Below, piece by piece: positions 8,893-16,879 of a DNA stretch of 22,247 nucleotides. The notes beneath the pieces were generated by a model that worked only from the letters and a program-made list of their open reading frames with translations, was not told the origin of the DNA and made no database searches. Location of the stretch: NCBI GenBank assembly GCA_964648365.1, contig CAZYLK010000092.1, positions 1 to 22,247 of the forward strand. The letters run 5' to 3'. This stretch comes from SURF-32 sp964648365. GTDB taxonomy: Bacteria; Planctomycetota; Phycisphaerae; UBA1845. Every line of letters begins with the position of its first letter. Positions within the stretch are counted from its first letter, which is position 1. Position numbers and translations under genes: made by a program.

Positions 8893-9417
8893 GTGGTGGA
8901 AACGCAAAGAAAAGCGGCCGGCCGCGCCCTTCTGGCGGCCGGGCTTGTCGCGGCGACGATCGGCGCGGGCGGCTGTGCGACCACCGGCGTGCTGGCCGGC
9001 CCGCCCGTCACGCGGCTGATTACGATGTTCGAGATCAGCCCCTGGCTGAACCTGGACCGTAACCGCGACTCGAAGCCGGAGGGCATATCGTTTGTCCTGT
9101 ACCTCTGGTCCGACCAGTTGTCCCGCGGCGTGCATCGGGAGGGGACGCTCCACATCGAACTCTACCGGCGCATGGGTGACGCGGAGAACGTCCGGCGCGA
9201 ATTGGTGGACACGTACACCTATTCACTGAAGGACATTCACCGATCCGCCAAACCCAATCCCGGGTTCGGCGATTTCTACCTGGTTTCGCTCTCGTGGATG
9301 CCGTACGATCTGGCAGGCCGATCCATCGAGATCGTCCTCCGCTATCAGGATCCGTCCGGCCGAGTCGTGCGGGAACCGCCGATGCAGAAACTGGTGCCGC
9401 TCAAAGAGTTCCGCTGA
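8893..9417 (+). CDS. Lipoprotein of the secretin operon
   Basis: This 174-residue protein starts 6 bases after the secretin stop at a GTG (8893; a second GTG at 8896 is equally possible), with GAGG just upstream. A basic N-terminus, hydrophobic stretch and lipobox GAGGC put the lipidated cysteine at residue 28. The rest is a soluble domain with alternating strands (GISFVLYLWSD, TLHIELYRRMG, FYLVSLSWMPYD, SIEIVLRYQD), consistent with a beta-sandwich. I do not recognise the family. Its tight coupling to the secretin suggests translation from the same mRNA and a supporting role at the outer membrane, for example as a pilotin-like chaperone; that is inference from position only. Confidence 0.85.
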   Translation: MVETQRKAAGRALLAAGLVAATIGAGGCATTGVLAGPPVTRLITMFEISPWLNLDRNRDSKPEGISFVLYLWSDQLSRGVHREGTLHIELYRRMGDAENVRRELVDTYTYSLKDIHRSAKPNPGFGDFYLVSLSWMPYDLAGRSIEIVLRYQDPSGRVVREPPMQKLVPLKEFR

Positions 9418-9558
9418 CCGGCCGGACTGGGCTGGAACCGGCTCGACCGGGCTGGGCGACGGTGGCTTGGACCACGCTGGGCAGGACTCGACGGGGGTTG
9501 GCCGGGTCGGATGGGGGAGCGTCAACCGACGTCAGGAGACCTGACGCCCGAAATGCAC

Positions 9559-9632
<74 letters not shown>

Positions 9633-9747
9633 TACCGCTTCGACCGTCCGCAGGACAGGCGAAGGCGAGGTATTCTGGCGGTCCGACCCTGATCCGTCAA
9701 GCGCAGGCAGGTCGGGCGGTCCGGCGCGGTTGGGCGGGGTGTACGGG

Positions 9748-9943
9748 ACGCATGAGCGGTTCGGCGCGTGGCACGACAGGCTCAGCGCGTGGCATGACCG
9801 GTTCGGCGCGTGGCACGACAGGCTCAGCGCGTGGCATGACCGGTTCGACGGGTGGCATGACAGGCTCGGCGGGTGGCATGACAGGTTCGGCGGTTGGCAT
9901 GACAGGCTCAGAGCGTGGCATGACAGGTTCGGCGGTTGGCACG
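9748..9943. repeat. 21-bp tandem repeat (minisatellite), eight full copies plus partial ends
   Basis: Eight full 21-base units start at 9769 and every 21 bases up to 9916, flanked by partial units. The consensus begins TGGCATGACAGG. Copies alternate between two variants at several sites (CAC/CAT, AGG/CGG, CTC/TTC). The unit length is a multiple of three, so all frames stay open and produce heptad peptides: WHDRFGA on the plus strand and AEPVMPR on the minus strand. A minus-strand frame (10014-9697, GTG start, 21 bases after the zinc-ribbon gene stop) would give a 105-residue Pro-rich protein. I do not annotate it as a gene because its flanks show no recognisable domain. Confidence 0.9.
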
Positions 9944-10035
9944 GTCTCGTCTTCGAGGCCGTAGTGAACGCGCCAGGTGTGCCGCACTCGGAAAACGGCG
10001 TTCCAGCAAAACACGGCCTGCCTTCGGTCCGCCTT

Positions 10036-10518
10036 CTACCCGGCCCCCAGCTCGCGGCCGCAGAGTGGACATCGCGACGAACCCTCGATGTCAACCGGCG
10101 CCACCCACCTGCCCGCACACTCGGTCGACCAGCACTGCCGGGCGTGGACGCCGGTTCGCTGGCGGCACTTCGGGCACTCGACGGGAAAGCTGTCAAAGCT
10201 CTTCTTACGGCTGATGACGAAGTGGTAGGCGCAGGCGCCTTCGGAGCAGATGACGTGGAAATCCGCCACACGCGACTCCGGCTGCGCGTCGGCGGGCGGC
10301 GGCGGGGCGATCCAGTCACGCAGAAACGTCACCGCGGCCAGGGCCAGGATGATGCTCAGCGTATACGTGCTGTAGCGGATGACCGGCGTCTGCCAGAGAA
10401 GGCTCGGTTCCGCCCGCACCGTCTCGGCCCACTCGCGGGCGCGCTCCGGGACGGTGGGGGCCCACTCCTTGGCCGCCAGGTACCACTCAACCATGCGATT
10501 CGGCTTCTCCTGTGCCAT
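10036..10518 (-). CDS. Single-pass membrane protein with C-terminal zinc-ribbon cysteines
   Basis: This 160-residue protein starts at the second of two adjacent ATGs (10518), because GGAGG lies 5 bases before it but only 2 bases before the first (10521). Residues 1-45 are charged and Trp-rich. Residues about 46-70 form one transmembrane helix (TYTLSIILALAAVTFL) followed by a PPPP linker. The C-terminal domain has four Cys pairs: C91/C96, C115-P-K-C118, C129/C134 and C150-P-L-C153, which suggests one or two zinc ribbons. No enzymatic motif is visible. It lies divergent from the beta-helix gene, with 234 bases between. I do not recognise the family. Confidence 0.85.
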   Translation of the reverse strand: MAQEKPNRMVEWYLAAKEWAPTVPERAREWAETVRAEPSLLWQTPVIRYSTYTLSIILALAAVTFLRDWIAPPPPADAQPESRVADFHVICSEGACAYHFVISRKKSFDSFPVECPKCRQRTGVHARQCWSTECAGRWVAPVDIEGSSRCPLCGRELGAG

Positions 10519-10680
10519 CATGACCTCCGCGGACCCGCCGCGCCCCGATTATTGGGGCGACAGACTCGGGCGTCCAATCTCGCCTGCGTGGTCACGACGT
10601 GCCGCACGTCGGCCGCCGCGCGGTGGAGACGCAGGTGGGCTTGCGTGCCTGCCGGCGGCGACATGGCGACAGGTCTTTTT

Positions 10681-10709
10681 TTGGTTCCGACCTTGCCTTT
10701 CGATACAAT
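10681..10709 (+). promoter_or_regulatory. Sigma70-like promoter for the beta-helix gene
   Basis: TTGGTT (10681-10686), a 17-base spacer, then TACAAT (10704-10709), 43 bases before the ATG at 10753. The -35 match is only partial. Confidence 0.5.
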
Positions 10710-10752
10710 CGCCTGCACGCCCTGGGGTCGATTGGGTCGAGGGGAGTGGAAC

Positions 10753-12189
10753 ATGAAGACGTTTGCAACATGCGTGGTCTGTGTACTGGCGACATCGGGC
10801 GTCGAGGCGGCCACCCTTCGCGTGCCCGGCGACTATCCCGCGATTCAGATGGCGATCGAGGCCGCCCGGCCTGGGGACGTGGTGCTGGTCGCGGATGGGG
10901 TCTGGCGGGGCCCGCGAAACGTCAACCTCAACTTCCGCGGCAAGGCGATCACGGTCCGCAGCGAGAACGGTCCGGCCGGGTGCATCATTGACCCCGAGCG
11001 CAACGGATCGGCTTTCGTGTTCAACACGCGCGAAACCGCCGAGGCCCGGGTCGAGGGGTTCACGCTGACGGGCGCCAGTTTCGTCGAGGGCGGTTCCCTG
11101 GTGATTGACGGCGCCAGCCCGACGATCGTCGATTGCATCATGGAGAACAACTGGGCGGGCCTCTCCGGCGGGGGCTTGCAGTGCAGCAACGGCGCCGCCC
11201 CGTTGATTGAGCGCTGCATCATTCGCAACAACCTGGCGGGCGTGGGCGGCGGCATCTATTCCAAGAACGCCAGTCCGACGGTCGTGGATACGCAGATCAG
11301 CGGCAACCGCACCGACATCATCGGCGCCGGCGGCGTGGGCGCGGTTCAGGGCGGCAGCATCCGCCTGGAGGGTTGCCGCATCCTGGACAACGTGGCGATG
11401 GGCTTTGCGGGCAACGGCGGCGGGGTTCAGGTGAACGGCGCGGCCGCGGTGCTCGAGAACTGCCTGATCGCGGGCAACCGCGGCACGCTGTACGGTGGGG
11501 GGCTCATCGCGGTTAACGGCGCCCGGGTGGAAGTGCGCAACACGACGATCGCGGACAACGTGTCCGAGGCTGAAGGGGGCGGCGTCTACGCCAACACGAC
11601 CAGCCTGCGGATCAGCGACTCGATCCTGTGGGGCAACCTGCCGGAACAGATCTTCCTCGCGGGCGGCGCGATAGACGTTACCTACACGAACGTTGAAGGC
11701 GGCTGGCAGGGAGAAGGCAACCTGGACGATACGCCGCGCTTCGTGGACGGACCGACGGGGGGGTACTACCTGTCGTCGCGTCAGGCGGGGCAGCCGCAGG
11801 ACAGCCCGTGCATTGACGCCGGCAGCGACAGCGCCGAAAACCGCGGACTGGCCGCGCGGACGACGCGGACGGACGAACGTCCGGACGTGGGCGCCGTGGA
11901 CCTGGGCTATCATCACGCGACCTCGGGCGGTGGTCTGGATTGCGACGCCATCAAGAAGATCAAGACCAAGTGCAAGGGCGAAGCGCCGCGCCGAAAGGTC
12001 AAGGCGACGGTCAAGTCGCGTCTGGAGCCGCAGACGGCGCTGACGTTGGTGCTCGACGGCGGCGATCCGCGCGTCGTCTTCACGGATCGCAAGGGCGTGG
12101 CCAAAGCGGTGTGGAAGAACATCGCCGAGGCTAACGAAATCTGCATCGAATCCTGTCCCGGTCTTTGCAGAACCGCGGGTTGCGACTGA
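10753..12189 (+). CDS. Secreted right-handed parallel beta-helix protein
   Basis: The ATG at 10753 has GGGGAG 6 bases upstream and opens a signal peptide (MKTFATCVVCVLATSGVEA, cut near residue 19). The mature protein begins ATLRVPGDYPAIQMAIEAA-RPGDVVLVADG, the typical start of pectate-lyase-fold proteins of planctomycetes. Residues about 60-310 are beta-helix coils with Asn ladders and Gly turns (SPTIVDCIMENN, GGGLQC, APLIERCIIRNN, GGGIYSKNASPTVVDT). A Cys-containing C-terminal module follows at about 396-478 (DCDAIKKIKTKC ... ESCPGLCRTAGCD). The same module ends the minus-strand protein at 14889-15659. An extracellular or surface role is likely. No lyase catalytic residues can be assigned, so carbohydrate binding or structure is as likely as catalysis. 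Confidence 0.92.
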   Translation: MKTFATCVVCVLATSGVEAATLRVPGDYPAIQMAIEAARPGDVVLVADGVWRGPRNVNLNFRGKAITVRSENGPAGCIIDPERNGSAFVFNTRETAEARVEGFTLTGASFVEGGSLVIDGASPTIVDCIMENNWAGLSGGGLQCSNGAAPLIERCIIRNNLAGVGGGIYSKNASPTVVDTQISGNRTDIIGAGGVGAVQGGSIRLEGCRILDNVAMGFAGNGGGVQVNGAAAVLENCLIAGNRGTLYGGGLIAVNGARVEVRNTTIADNVSEAEGGGVYANTTSLRISDSILWGNLPEQIFLAGGAIDVTYTNVEGGWQGEGNLDDTPRFVDGPTGGYYLSSRQAGQPQDSPCIDAGSDSAENRGLAARTTRTDERPDVGAVDLGYHHATSGGGLDCDAIKKIKTKCKGEAPRRKVKATVKSRLEPQTALTLVLDGGDPRVVFTDRKGVAKAVWKNIAEANEICIESCPGLCRTAGCD

Positions 12190-12428
12190 CCGGTCGTGCG
12201 CTCGGCCGCCGTCGAACGGTACGGGGGCGCGGGGTTGCCGCATAAGGACCGGCGTGTCGGCACGCCCAGGCGTCGGTGCCACGCGCGTCGATGACGCTGC
12301 GCGCGCCGCAATCATGTCCGAGGCGCCGACCGCACATGCTTGCGCAAAAACTGCGCCGTGCCGCGCGAGCCGCCCCCCGAGCTGACCGCTTCACCGAATT
12401 ATGCGTTCAACGCTGTAGCTGAATTCTA

Positions 12429-12458
12429 TTGCATCGGACCGGCGCGACGCGGTACAAT
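12429..12458 (+). promoter_or_regulatory. Sigma70-like promoter for the TSP3-repeat gene
   Basis: TTGCAT (12429-12434), an 18-base spacer and TACAAT (12453-12458), 65 bases before the ATG at 12524. The -10 box is the same as that of the beta-helix gene. The rest of the 334-base gap (12190-12523) holds GC-rich, partly palindromic sequence around 12255-12290 and no gene that I can see. Confidence 0.6.
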
Positions 12459-12523
12459 CATGCCCATCGGTCCGGATGAGGGCGATCCGACCACCTTACG
12501 TTCCTTTCAGGTGGGAGATGGAC

Positions 12524-14770
12524 ATGAATGGGAAGACTGTAACCAGACAGGGCGGAGCCGCAGGTTCGCGCGCACTTCGACTGGGCGTGCTGATTGCTTT
12601 CGGCGTGATGGCGCACGCGGCGGTGCCACTGGCACATGCAGGGACATTTCTGATGAGTTCGGACGGGAGCACGACCCACAACGTCTCCCGTGCCACGACT
12701 CTCGGGCACACGGTGACCACCCGGTCCATCGCGGCGATGGGAACAAGTCTGGATCTGGCGGACTTCGACGTGATCTGGATTAATCCCAATATCAACCTGA
12801 GCTCTCAGGGGGCGTTGCAGAGTGCCTGCATCAGCGGGACCGGTAAGCTCGATCAGTACGTCACCGGCGGCGGCACGCTCGTCGTCAACATCGGCACCAA
12901 CGTCGCCAGCGGGTTCGCGGACATCGCGCCGGGGGGGCCGAACTATACGCCGAGCGGGAGCGTGAGCGACTTGGAGTTCTTTCCGAACGCCTGCCACGCA
13001 TATCTGACGGGCGTCGGTTCCGGCGGCGCGGTTCTGACGACGGCGGACTTCGCCGGGTGGGGAACCACCGATCGCGGCCGTGTCTTTGAGTTGCCCCCGG
13101 GCGCTACGACCGTCACCACGAATGCCAGCGGCGTAACGTTCGCCGTGTATTCGCACGGATCGGGCACGGTCATTCTGACGACGATCATGTTCGGCGCCCT
13201 CGGCGCCGGCCCGTCGCAGGGCGTTCCCACGGACAACCTCATTCGTTACGCCTACGCTTCGTCCCTGGCTTCCGTCCCCAATGACGTGGACACGGACCTC
13301 GACGGCGTGTGCGACAACCTGGACAACTGTCCGCTGGTGGCCAACTTCGACCAGACGAACAGCGACAGCGACGGCCTGGGTGACGCGTGCGACGCCTGCG
13401 ACTTCGATCCGGACAACGACATCGACGCCGACACGTTGTGCGGCGACGTGGACAACTGTCCGACGGTTGCCAACTTCGACCAGGCGAACGGCGATTTTGA
13501 TCTTCATGGCGACGCCTGTGACAACTGCCCGGCGCTGGCCAACAACCTCCAGGGCAACGCCGACGGCGACGCGGCCGGCGACCTGTGCGACGTCTGCCCG
13601 GCGGACGGGGCGGACGGCTGCATCCAGACCGGCTCGGTTGCGGCGGAAGTCGACTCGGCCGGCGGCGTCGTGGCCACGCCCGACGGGGCGCTCGTGCTCG
13701 CGTTTGACGTGAACGATCTGGCGGCCCCGCTGTCGGTATCGGCGACGCAGTCGCCGACGCCCGGTGGAACGCTGGTGCTCGACGCCGGCGCCGGCATCGG
13801 CCTGGGTGAATGGGTGCTCGAGCCGGACGGCGCCGTGTTCGACTTCCCGGTCGATCTGACGATCGAACTGGACGTTACGGCGCTGAATGCCGCCCAGCAG
13901 GCGGAGTTGACGATCTATCAGTACAACGCCGGGATTCCGCAATACGAAGCGGTCGGCGGGGCGATGTGCAGTGTGGATGAAGCGCCGCCGGGCGTCTTCA
14001 CGGCCACGTGTACCGCGACGCTCGCCCACTTCTCCACCTATGCCGTCATCGCTCCGGAGGACACCGACGGCGACGGCGTGTTCGACGACTTCGGCATCAT
14101 CGAGGACAACTGTCCCGACCTGCCGAATCCCGATCAGATCGACAACGACAACAACGGCATTGGCGACCTTTGCGAGGATCCCGACGCCGATGGGCTGACC
14201 AATGACGAAGAGGCGCTGATCGGCACCAATCCGAACGATCCAGATACCGATGACGACGGCATCAACGACGGCGCCGAGGTGGACATGGCCGCGGGCAACG
14301 CGTGCCCCGATCCGTTGGACGGCGATTCGGACGGCGACGGCCTGCTCGATGGCGAGGAGCTCGACAGCGATCCGCAGACCGACCCCTGCGACGCCGACAC
14401 GGATGACGACCTCATCCCCGACGGCGACGATCCGTTCCCGACCGATCCCGGCGGCAATCTGGATTACGCCAAAGAGCAGGCGCTGGACCTCGCCGCTGAC
14501 ATCGCGACGACCGCGCTGAGCAAGTTCGAGGGTAACAACAACTTCGTCCGGGCTCTGCGCCGCGCCGGCCTGGCGGTGCGAGCACTTGCGGCCGCCGCTC
14601 GCATTCATGCCGGCCAATTGCCGCTGGCGCAGTACGTACTCGAGAAGCTCTACGAACGTGTGGACGGCGATCCGTCGCCCGAGGATCACATGGTCAGTTC
14701 TCCGGAGCAGCAGGATATCGCGGCCCAGACGCAGAACCTGGTGGATCTGCTCGACTATCTGACGCCGTAA
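12524..14770 (+). CDS. Large secreted protein with thrombospondin type 3 (calcium-binding) repeats
   Basis: The ATG at 12524 is preferred over 12518 because GGGAG (12513-12517) is 6 bases upstream. A signal peptide ends near AVPLAHA-GTF (about residue 39). Residues 40-250 look like a flavodoxin/amidotransferase-like fold (DFDVIWINPN, LDQYVTGGGTLVVNIGT, GSGTVILTTIMFG) without a visible catalytic Cys. Residues about 254-370 are TSP3 repeats (DTDLDGVCDNLDNCPLVANF, DNCPTVANFDQ), a calcium-binding Asp-rich scaffold. A beta-rich domain of about 145 residues follows. A second TSP3 block at about 514-645 (DTDGDGVFDD, DNDNNGIGDLC, DTDDDGINDG) leads to a helical C-terminus of about 100 residues (KEQALDLAADIATTALSKFE). 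The 748-residue product is probably extracellular and calcium-stabilised. Its function is unknown. Confidence 0.92.
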   Translation: MNGKTVTRQGGAAGSRALRLGVLIAFGVMAHAAVPLAHAGTFLMSSDGSTTHNVSRATTLGHTVTTRSIAAMGTSLDLADFDVIWINPNINLSSQGALQSACISGTGKLDQYVTGGGTLVVNIGTNVASGFADIAPGGPNYTPSGSVSDLEFFPNACHAYLTGVGSGGAVLTTADFAGWGTTDRGRVFELPPGATTVTTNASGVTFAVYSHGSGTVILTTIMFGALGAGPSQGVPTDNLIRYAYASSLASVPNDVDTDLDGVCDNLDNCPLVANFDQTNSDSDGLGDACDACDFDPDNDIDADTLCGDVDNCPTVANFDQANGDFDLHGDACDNCPALANNLQGNADGDAAGDLCDVCPADGADGCIQTGSVAAEVDSAGGVVATPDGALVLAFDVNDLAAPLSVSATQSPTPGGTLVLDAGAGIGLGEWVLEPDGAVFDFPVDLTIELDVTALNAAQQAELTIYQYNAGIPQYEAVGGAMCSVDEAPPGVFTATCTATLAHFSTYAVIAPEDTDGDGVFDDFGIIEDNCPDLPNPDQIDNDNNGIGDLCEDPDADGLTNDEEALIGTNPNDPDTDDDGINDGAEVDMAAGNACPDPLDGDSDGDGLLDGEELDSDPQTDPCDADTDDDLIPDGDDPFPTDPGGNLDYAKEQALDLAADIATTALSKFEGNNNFVRALRRAGLAVRALAAAARIHAGQLPLAQYVLEKLYERVDGDPSPEDHMVSSPEQQDIAAQTQNLVDLLDYLTP

Positions 14771-14827
14771 CGAGTGCCAGGTGCTTACGCGGCCTCATTC
14801 ACGGCCGCAACGGATAACGCTACTACA

Positions 14828-14859
14828 AGACCCCCGGTCGCATGCGCGGCCGGGGGTCT
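14828..14859. terminator. Strong bidirectional terminator hairpin
   Basis: A perfect 10-bp stem (14828-14837, AGACCCCCGG, with 14850-14859) and a 12-base loop lie between the convergent TSP3 gene (ends 14770) and the minus-strand gene ending at 14889. The plus side is followed by a T/G-rich tract and the minus side by TTGTAGTAG. Confidence 0.8.
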
Positions 14860-14888
14860 CTGTGTGTCTGCTCACGTCAGCGCGCGGC

Positions 14889-15659
14889 TTACTGGCAATC
14901 GACGAACGTCGAAAATTCGGGGCATTCGACGATGTAGACGGTTCGACCGCGCGTCGAGAGATTCCGGACTTTCAGTTTGCCCTTGCCGCGGTTGTTGATG
15001 GTCATCTGCTCCTGGCCGCCGGTGTAGTCGACGGTCAGCACCGTGCCCTCGGGCAGCGATGACTTGACCTTTGCCTTCAACGTACCGGCCGAGCACTTCG
15101 CGTTGAACCGCTTGATCCGATCGCAGTCTCCTCCCGGGAAGCCGAAGAACTGGATCATGCGGCGCCCGCCCTGAAAGTTGAACGGCCCCGTCCAGTTCTC
15201 CAGCCCGTTGTCGGCGGTGTAGTACGTCAGCACCTGTCCGCCGGCGGCCAGGTAGGAGAGGTAGATATTGTCGCTGTGCATGGTGACGAAGTAGGTGTTG
15301 CCGGCGATGACGCGCAGCGGCTCGTCGAAGGCCGCGCCGCCCCAGCCGGTGTCCCGCGAGCGGTAGGTGACCTCGCGGAGGATCTCGCCGGGCGGCCCGC
15401 CGTCGTCCACGCGGACCCGGGTGGTGCCGAAGTCGATCGGCGTGGTGTGCCAGCGGATCTCGGTCAGGTCGAACGTGTGCTGCGGCGTCCAGCGGTAGGC
15501 GATCTCCTTGCCGTCGGCGGCGAAACAGCACGGGTCCACCGGGAGCGTGTCGTTGACGCCCTCAATGTACTGCTGGCCGAGCGCGGGGCAGGCGGCGACC
15601 GGAAGCAGGGCCAACAGGCGCGCGGCGATCCGGCGGGGCGCGGAATGTCGAACTTGCAT
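14889..15659 (-). CDS. Secreted protein with beta-sandwich domain and shared C-terminal Cys module
   Basis: The start at 15659 (ATG) is supported by GGAGA 7 bases upstream; a longer frame from 15695 has no such support. A basic signal peptide runs MQVRHSAPRRIAARLLALLP to about residue 29 (PALGQ). The middle (30-175) looks like an exported jelly-roll or anchor-type domain: RWTPQHTFDLTEIRW, RVRVDDGGPPGEILREV, AGNTYFVTMHSDN and FGFPGG. The last 80 residues (DCDRIKRFNAKC ... VECPEFSTFVDC) align with the C-terminus of the beta-helix protein at 10753-12189. The 256-residue product is probably secreted or surface-bound. The family name of the central domain is uncertain. It is convergent with the TSP3 gene and upstream faces a 437-base gap. 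Confidence 0.88.
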   Translation of the reverse strand: MQVRHSAPRRIAARLLALLPVAACPALGQQYIEGVNDTLPVDPCCFAADGKEIAYRWTPQHTFDLTEIRWHTTPIDFGTTRVRVDDGGPPGEILREVTYRSRDTGWGGAAFDEPLRVIAGNTYFVTMHSDNIYLSYLAAGGQVLTYYTADNGLENWTGPFNFQGGRRMIQFFGFPGGDCDRIKRFNAKCSAGTLKAKVKSSLPEGTVLTVDYTGGQEQMTINNRGKGKLKVRNLSTRGRTVYIVECPEFSTFVDCQ

Positions 15660-15787
15660 GGGATGTCTCCAGAGCCGTCGGCGAGCGGCTCGCACGCCCG
15701 AGGGCTATCCACAACACGAAAGCGGCGGCACGAGCCGGACAAGCGGCGCGACCGGCGGGTGCGGGCGCCCGACGCGGTCGCCCGGTC

Positions 15788-15793
15788 ATTATA
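15788..15793 (-). promoter_or_regulatory. Possible -10 box for the gene at 14889-15659
   Basis: A perfect TATAAT on the minus strand, 128 bases upstream of the ATG at 15659. I see no convincing -35 box. The gap 15660-16096 holds this box, a dispersed-type hairpin at 15838-15857, and no other gene that I can support. Confidence 0.35.
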
Positions 15794-15837
15794 CCGCCCG
15801 TCCTGGCGATCCTGCGGGTGCGTGCCACCTGCAGGGT

Positions 15838-15857
15838 CACGGGCAAGGATGCCCGTG
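15838..15857. repeat. Intergenic palindrome (8-bp stem)
   Basis: CACGGGCA (15838-15845), loop AGGA, TGCCCGTG (15850-15857), followed by CCACGCG. Similar GC-rich palindromes with a GGATGCCC core occur at 4000-4016 in this window. This suggests a small dispersed element, but with two loose copies the case is weak. Confidence 0.45.
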
Positions 15858-16096
15858 CCACGCGCGCCGACCCGTGCGACCTCTGCTCCGCCGATCGCGT
15901 CACGCACCCCGATCCAGCCGTGATCCGTGACGCCGCTTGACAGTACCGTCCGCTATCCGCAGAATGCCGCCGTCGTTGCGGAACGCCGCCGGTCATGCCA
16001 GACCGGTTTCCTTCCCGGTGGCTGCGAGTGCTGGGCGGCTTGGCCGAGCCGGTGCTCCAGGCGGGGTGGCGAGCGGGCTTCCTGCACCCGACGACC

Positions 16097-16180
16097 GCGG
16101 ATGTGGCGGAACTGGCAGACGCGCAGGCTTCAGGTGCCTGTGGGGGCAACCCCGTGGAGGTTCGATTCCTCTCATCCGCA
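16097..16180 (+). tRNA. tRNA-Leu (anticodon CAG)
   Basis: An 84-base class II tRNA with acceptor stem GCGGATG (16097-16103) paired to CATCCGC (16173-16179) and discriminator A at 16180. The anticodon stem is CAGGC/GCCTG, and loop TTCAGGT gives CAG (16131-16133). It has a long variable arm (TGGGGGCAACCCCGT) and T-arm GAGG-TTCGATT-CCTC. CCA is not encoded. The A discriminator and long arm fit leucine. Confidence 0.96.
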
Positions 16181-16673
16181 TCGCTCTGATCCCGGCCGGG
16201 GTTGTGCCCGGTCTCTCCGAAGCACCCACCTCCGTTCCGCCCTTTGCAACGCCGGCTCATCCTCGACGGGACGTTCGGCCGTGCCGATTCTGGGTACTAT
16301 TGCCCGACCCCGGTTTACCCAATCCCGTGTGCTTACCCGCATCGGTACTGGCGCCTTCGCCCCTGGCATTGCTGCTCAGCGGCTCTTGCGACCGCACTAA
16401 CCTGTTCTCACCTGCGCCAGTGGCGATTTGTCACGTCACCCCAGCCCCGCGCGTTTCGTGACCGACTCGGCGCCGGTGGCGACGCCGCCCTGGCACATGA
16501 ACTGCCCATTGACAGGCGCGGTTGAGGTGTCGAATCAGATCGGACACGACACCCGGCCGAGCCTTGTACGGCGTGCGACTGTCCTTGGGGATTCGTCCGA
16601 TGGGTGAGAGCGGCGCCGAATAGGGAAAGAGAGAGTGCACGGCGATTCAAAATGCGCCGCGCGCGCCAGCGAT
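16181..16673. other. Gap without a recognisable gene (continues to 16879)
   Basis: Between tRNA-Leu and the small lipoprotein gene (699 bases) no open frame has a convincing start, ribosome site or domain. A 7-bp hairpin (GGTGTCG 16526-16532 with 16547-16553) lies upstream of the terminator-like hairpin at 16674-16707, so a small RNA is possible. I found no T-loop, tmRNA tag, SRP or RNase P signature. Confidence 0.5.
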
Positions 16674-16707
16674 GGGTCGGGACGTCTGGGGGTAGGCGTC
16701 TCGACCC
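16674..16707 (+). terminator. Rho-independent terminator-like hairpin
   Basis: An 11-bp stem (16674-16684 with 16697-16707, one G-U pair) and a 12-base loop, followed by TTGCTGTTT on the plus strand. It would end plus-strand transcripts coming from tRNA-Leu or from an unannotated RNA. Confidence 0.6.
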
Positions 16708-16879
16708 TTGCTGTTTCATGCGTCCGGTCGTCGGCCGCCGCGATCGGTGAAGCCGTGCGAACTTGATCGCACCACCGTTCCTTCGAGCCTCACGGCAGTT
16801 CCGGCGCGTGGTTCGGCTTTTCTTGCCGATCTGCGAATTTGCCTGAAATTCACTCCAAGAAGCGTTCGAGCGACATGGC

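Noticed and set aside
9769..9936. CRISPR array
   Set aside because: The 21-base units are directly contiguous with no spacers, and no cas gene is nearby.
9730..10752. N-terminal extension of the beta-helix protein through the minisatellite
   Set aside because: The frame is open, but the ATG at 10753 has a ribosome site, a promoter and a signal peptide, and the extension overlaps the real minus-strand zinc-ribbon gene.
16236..16310. Second tRNA after tRNA-Leu (tRNA-like GGCTCATCC stretch)
   Set aside because: No T-arm with TTCGA and no closing acceptor stem could be found.
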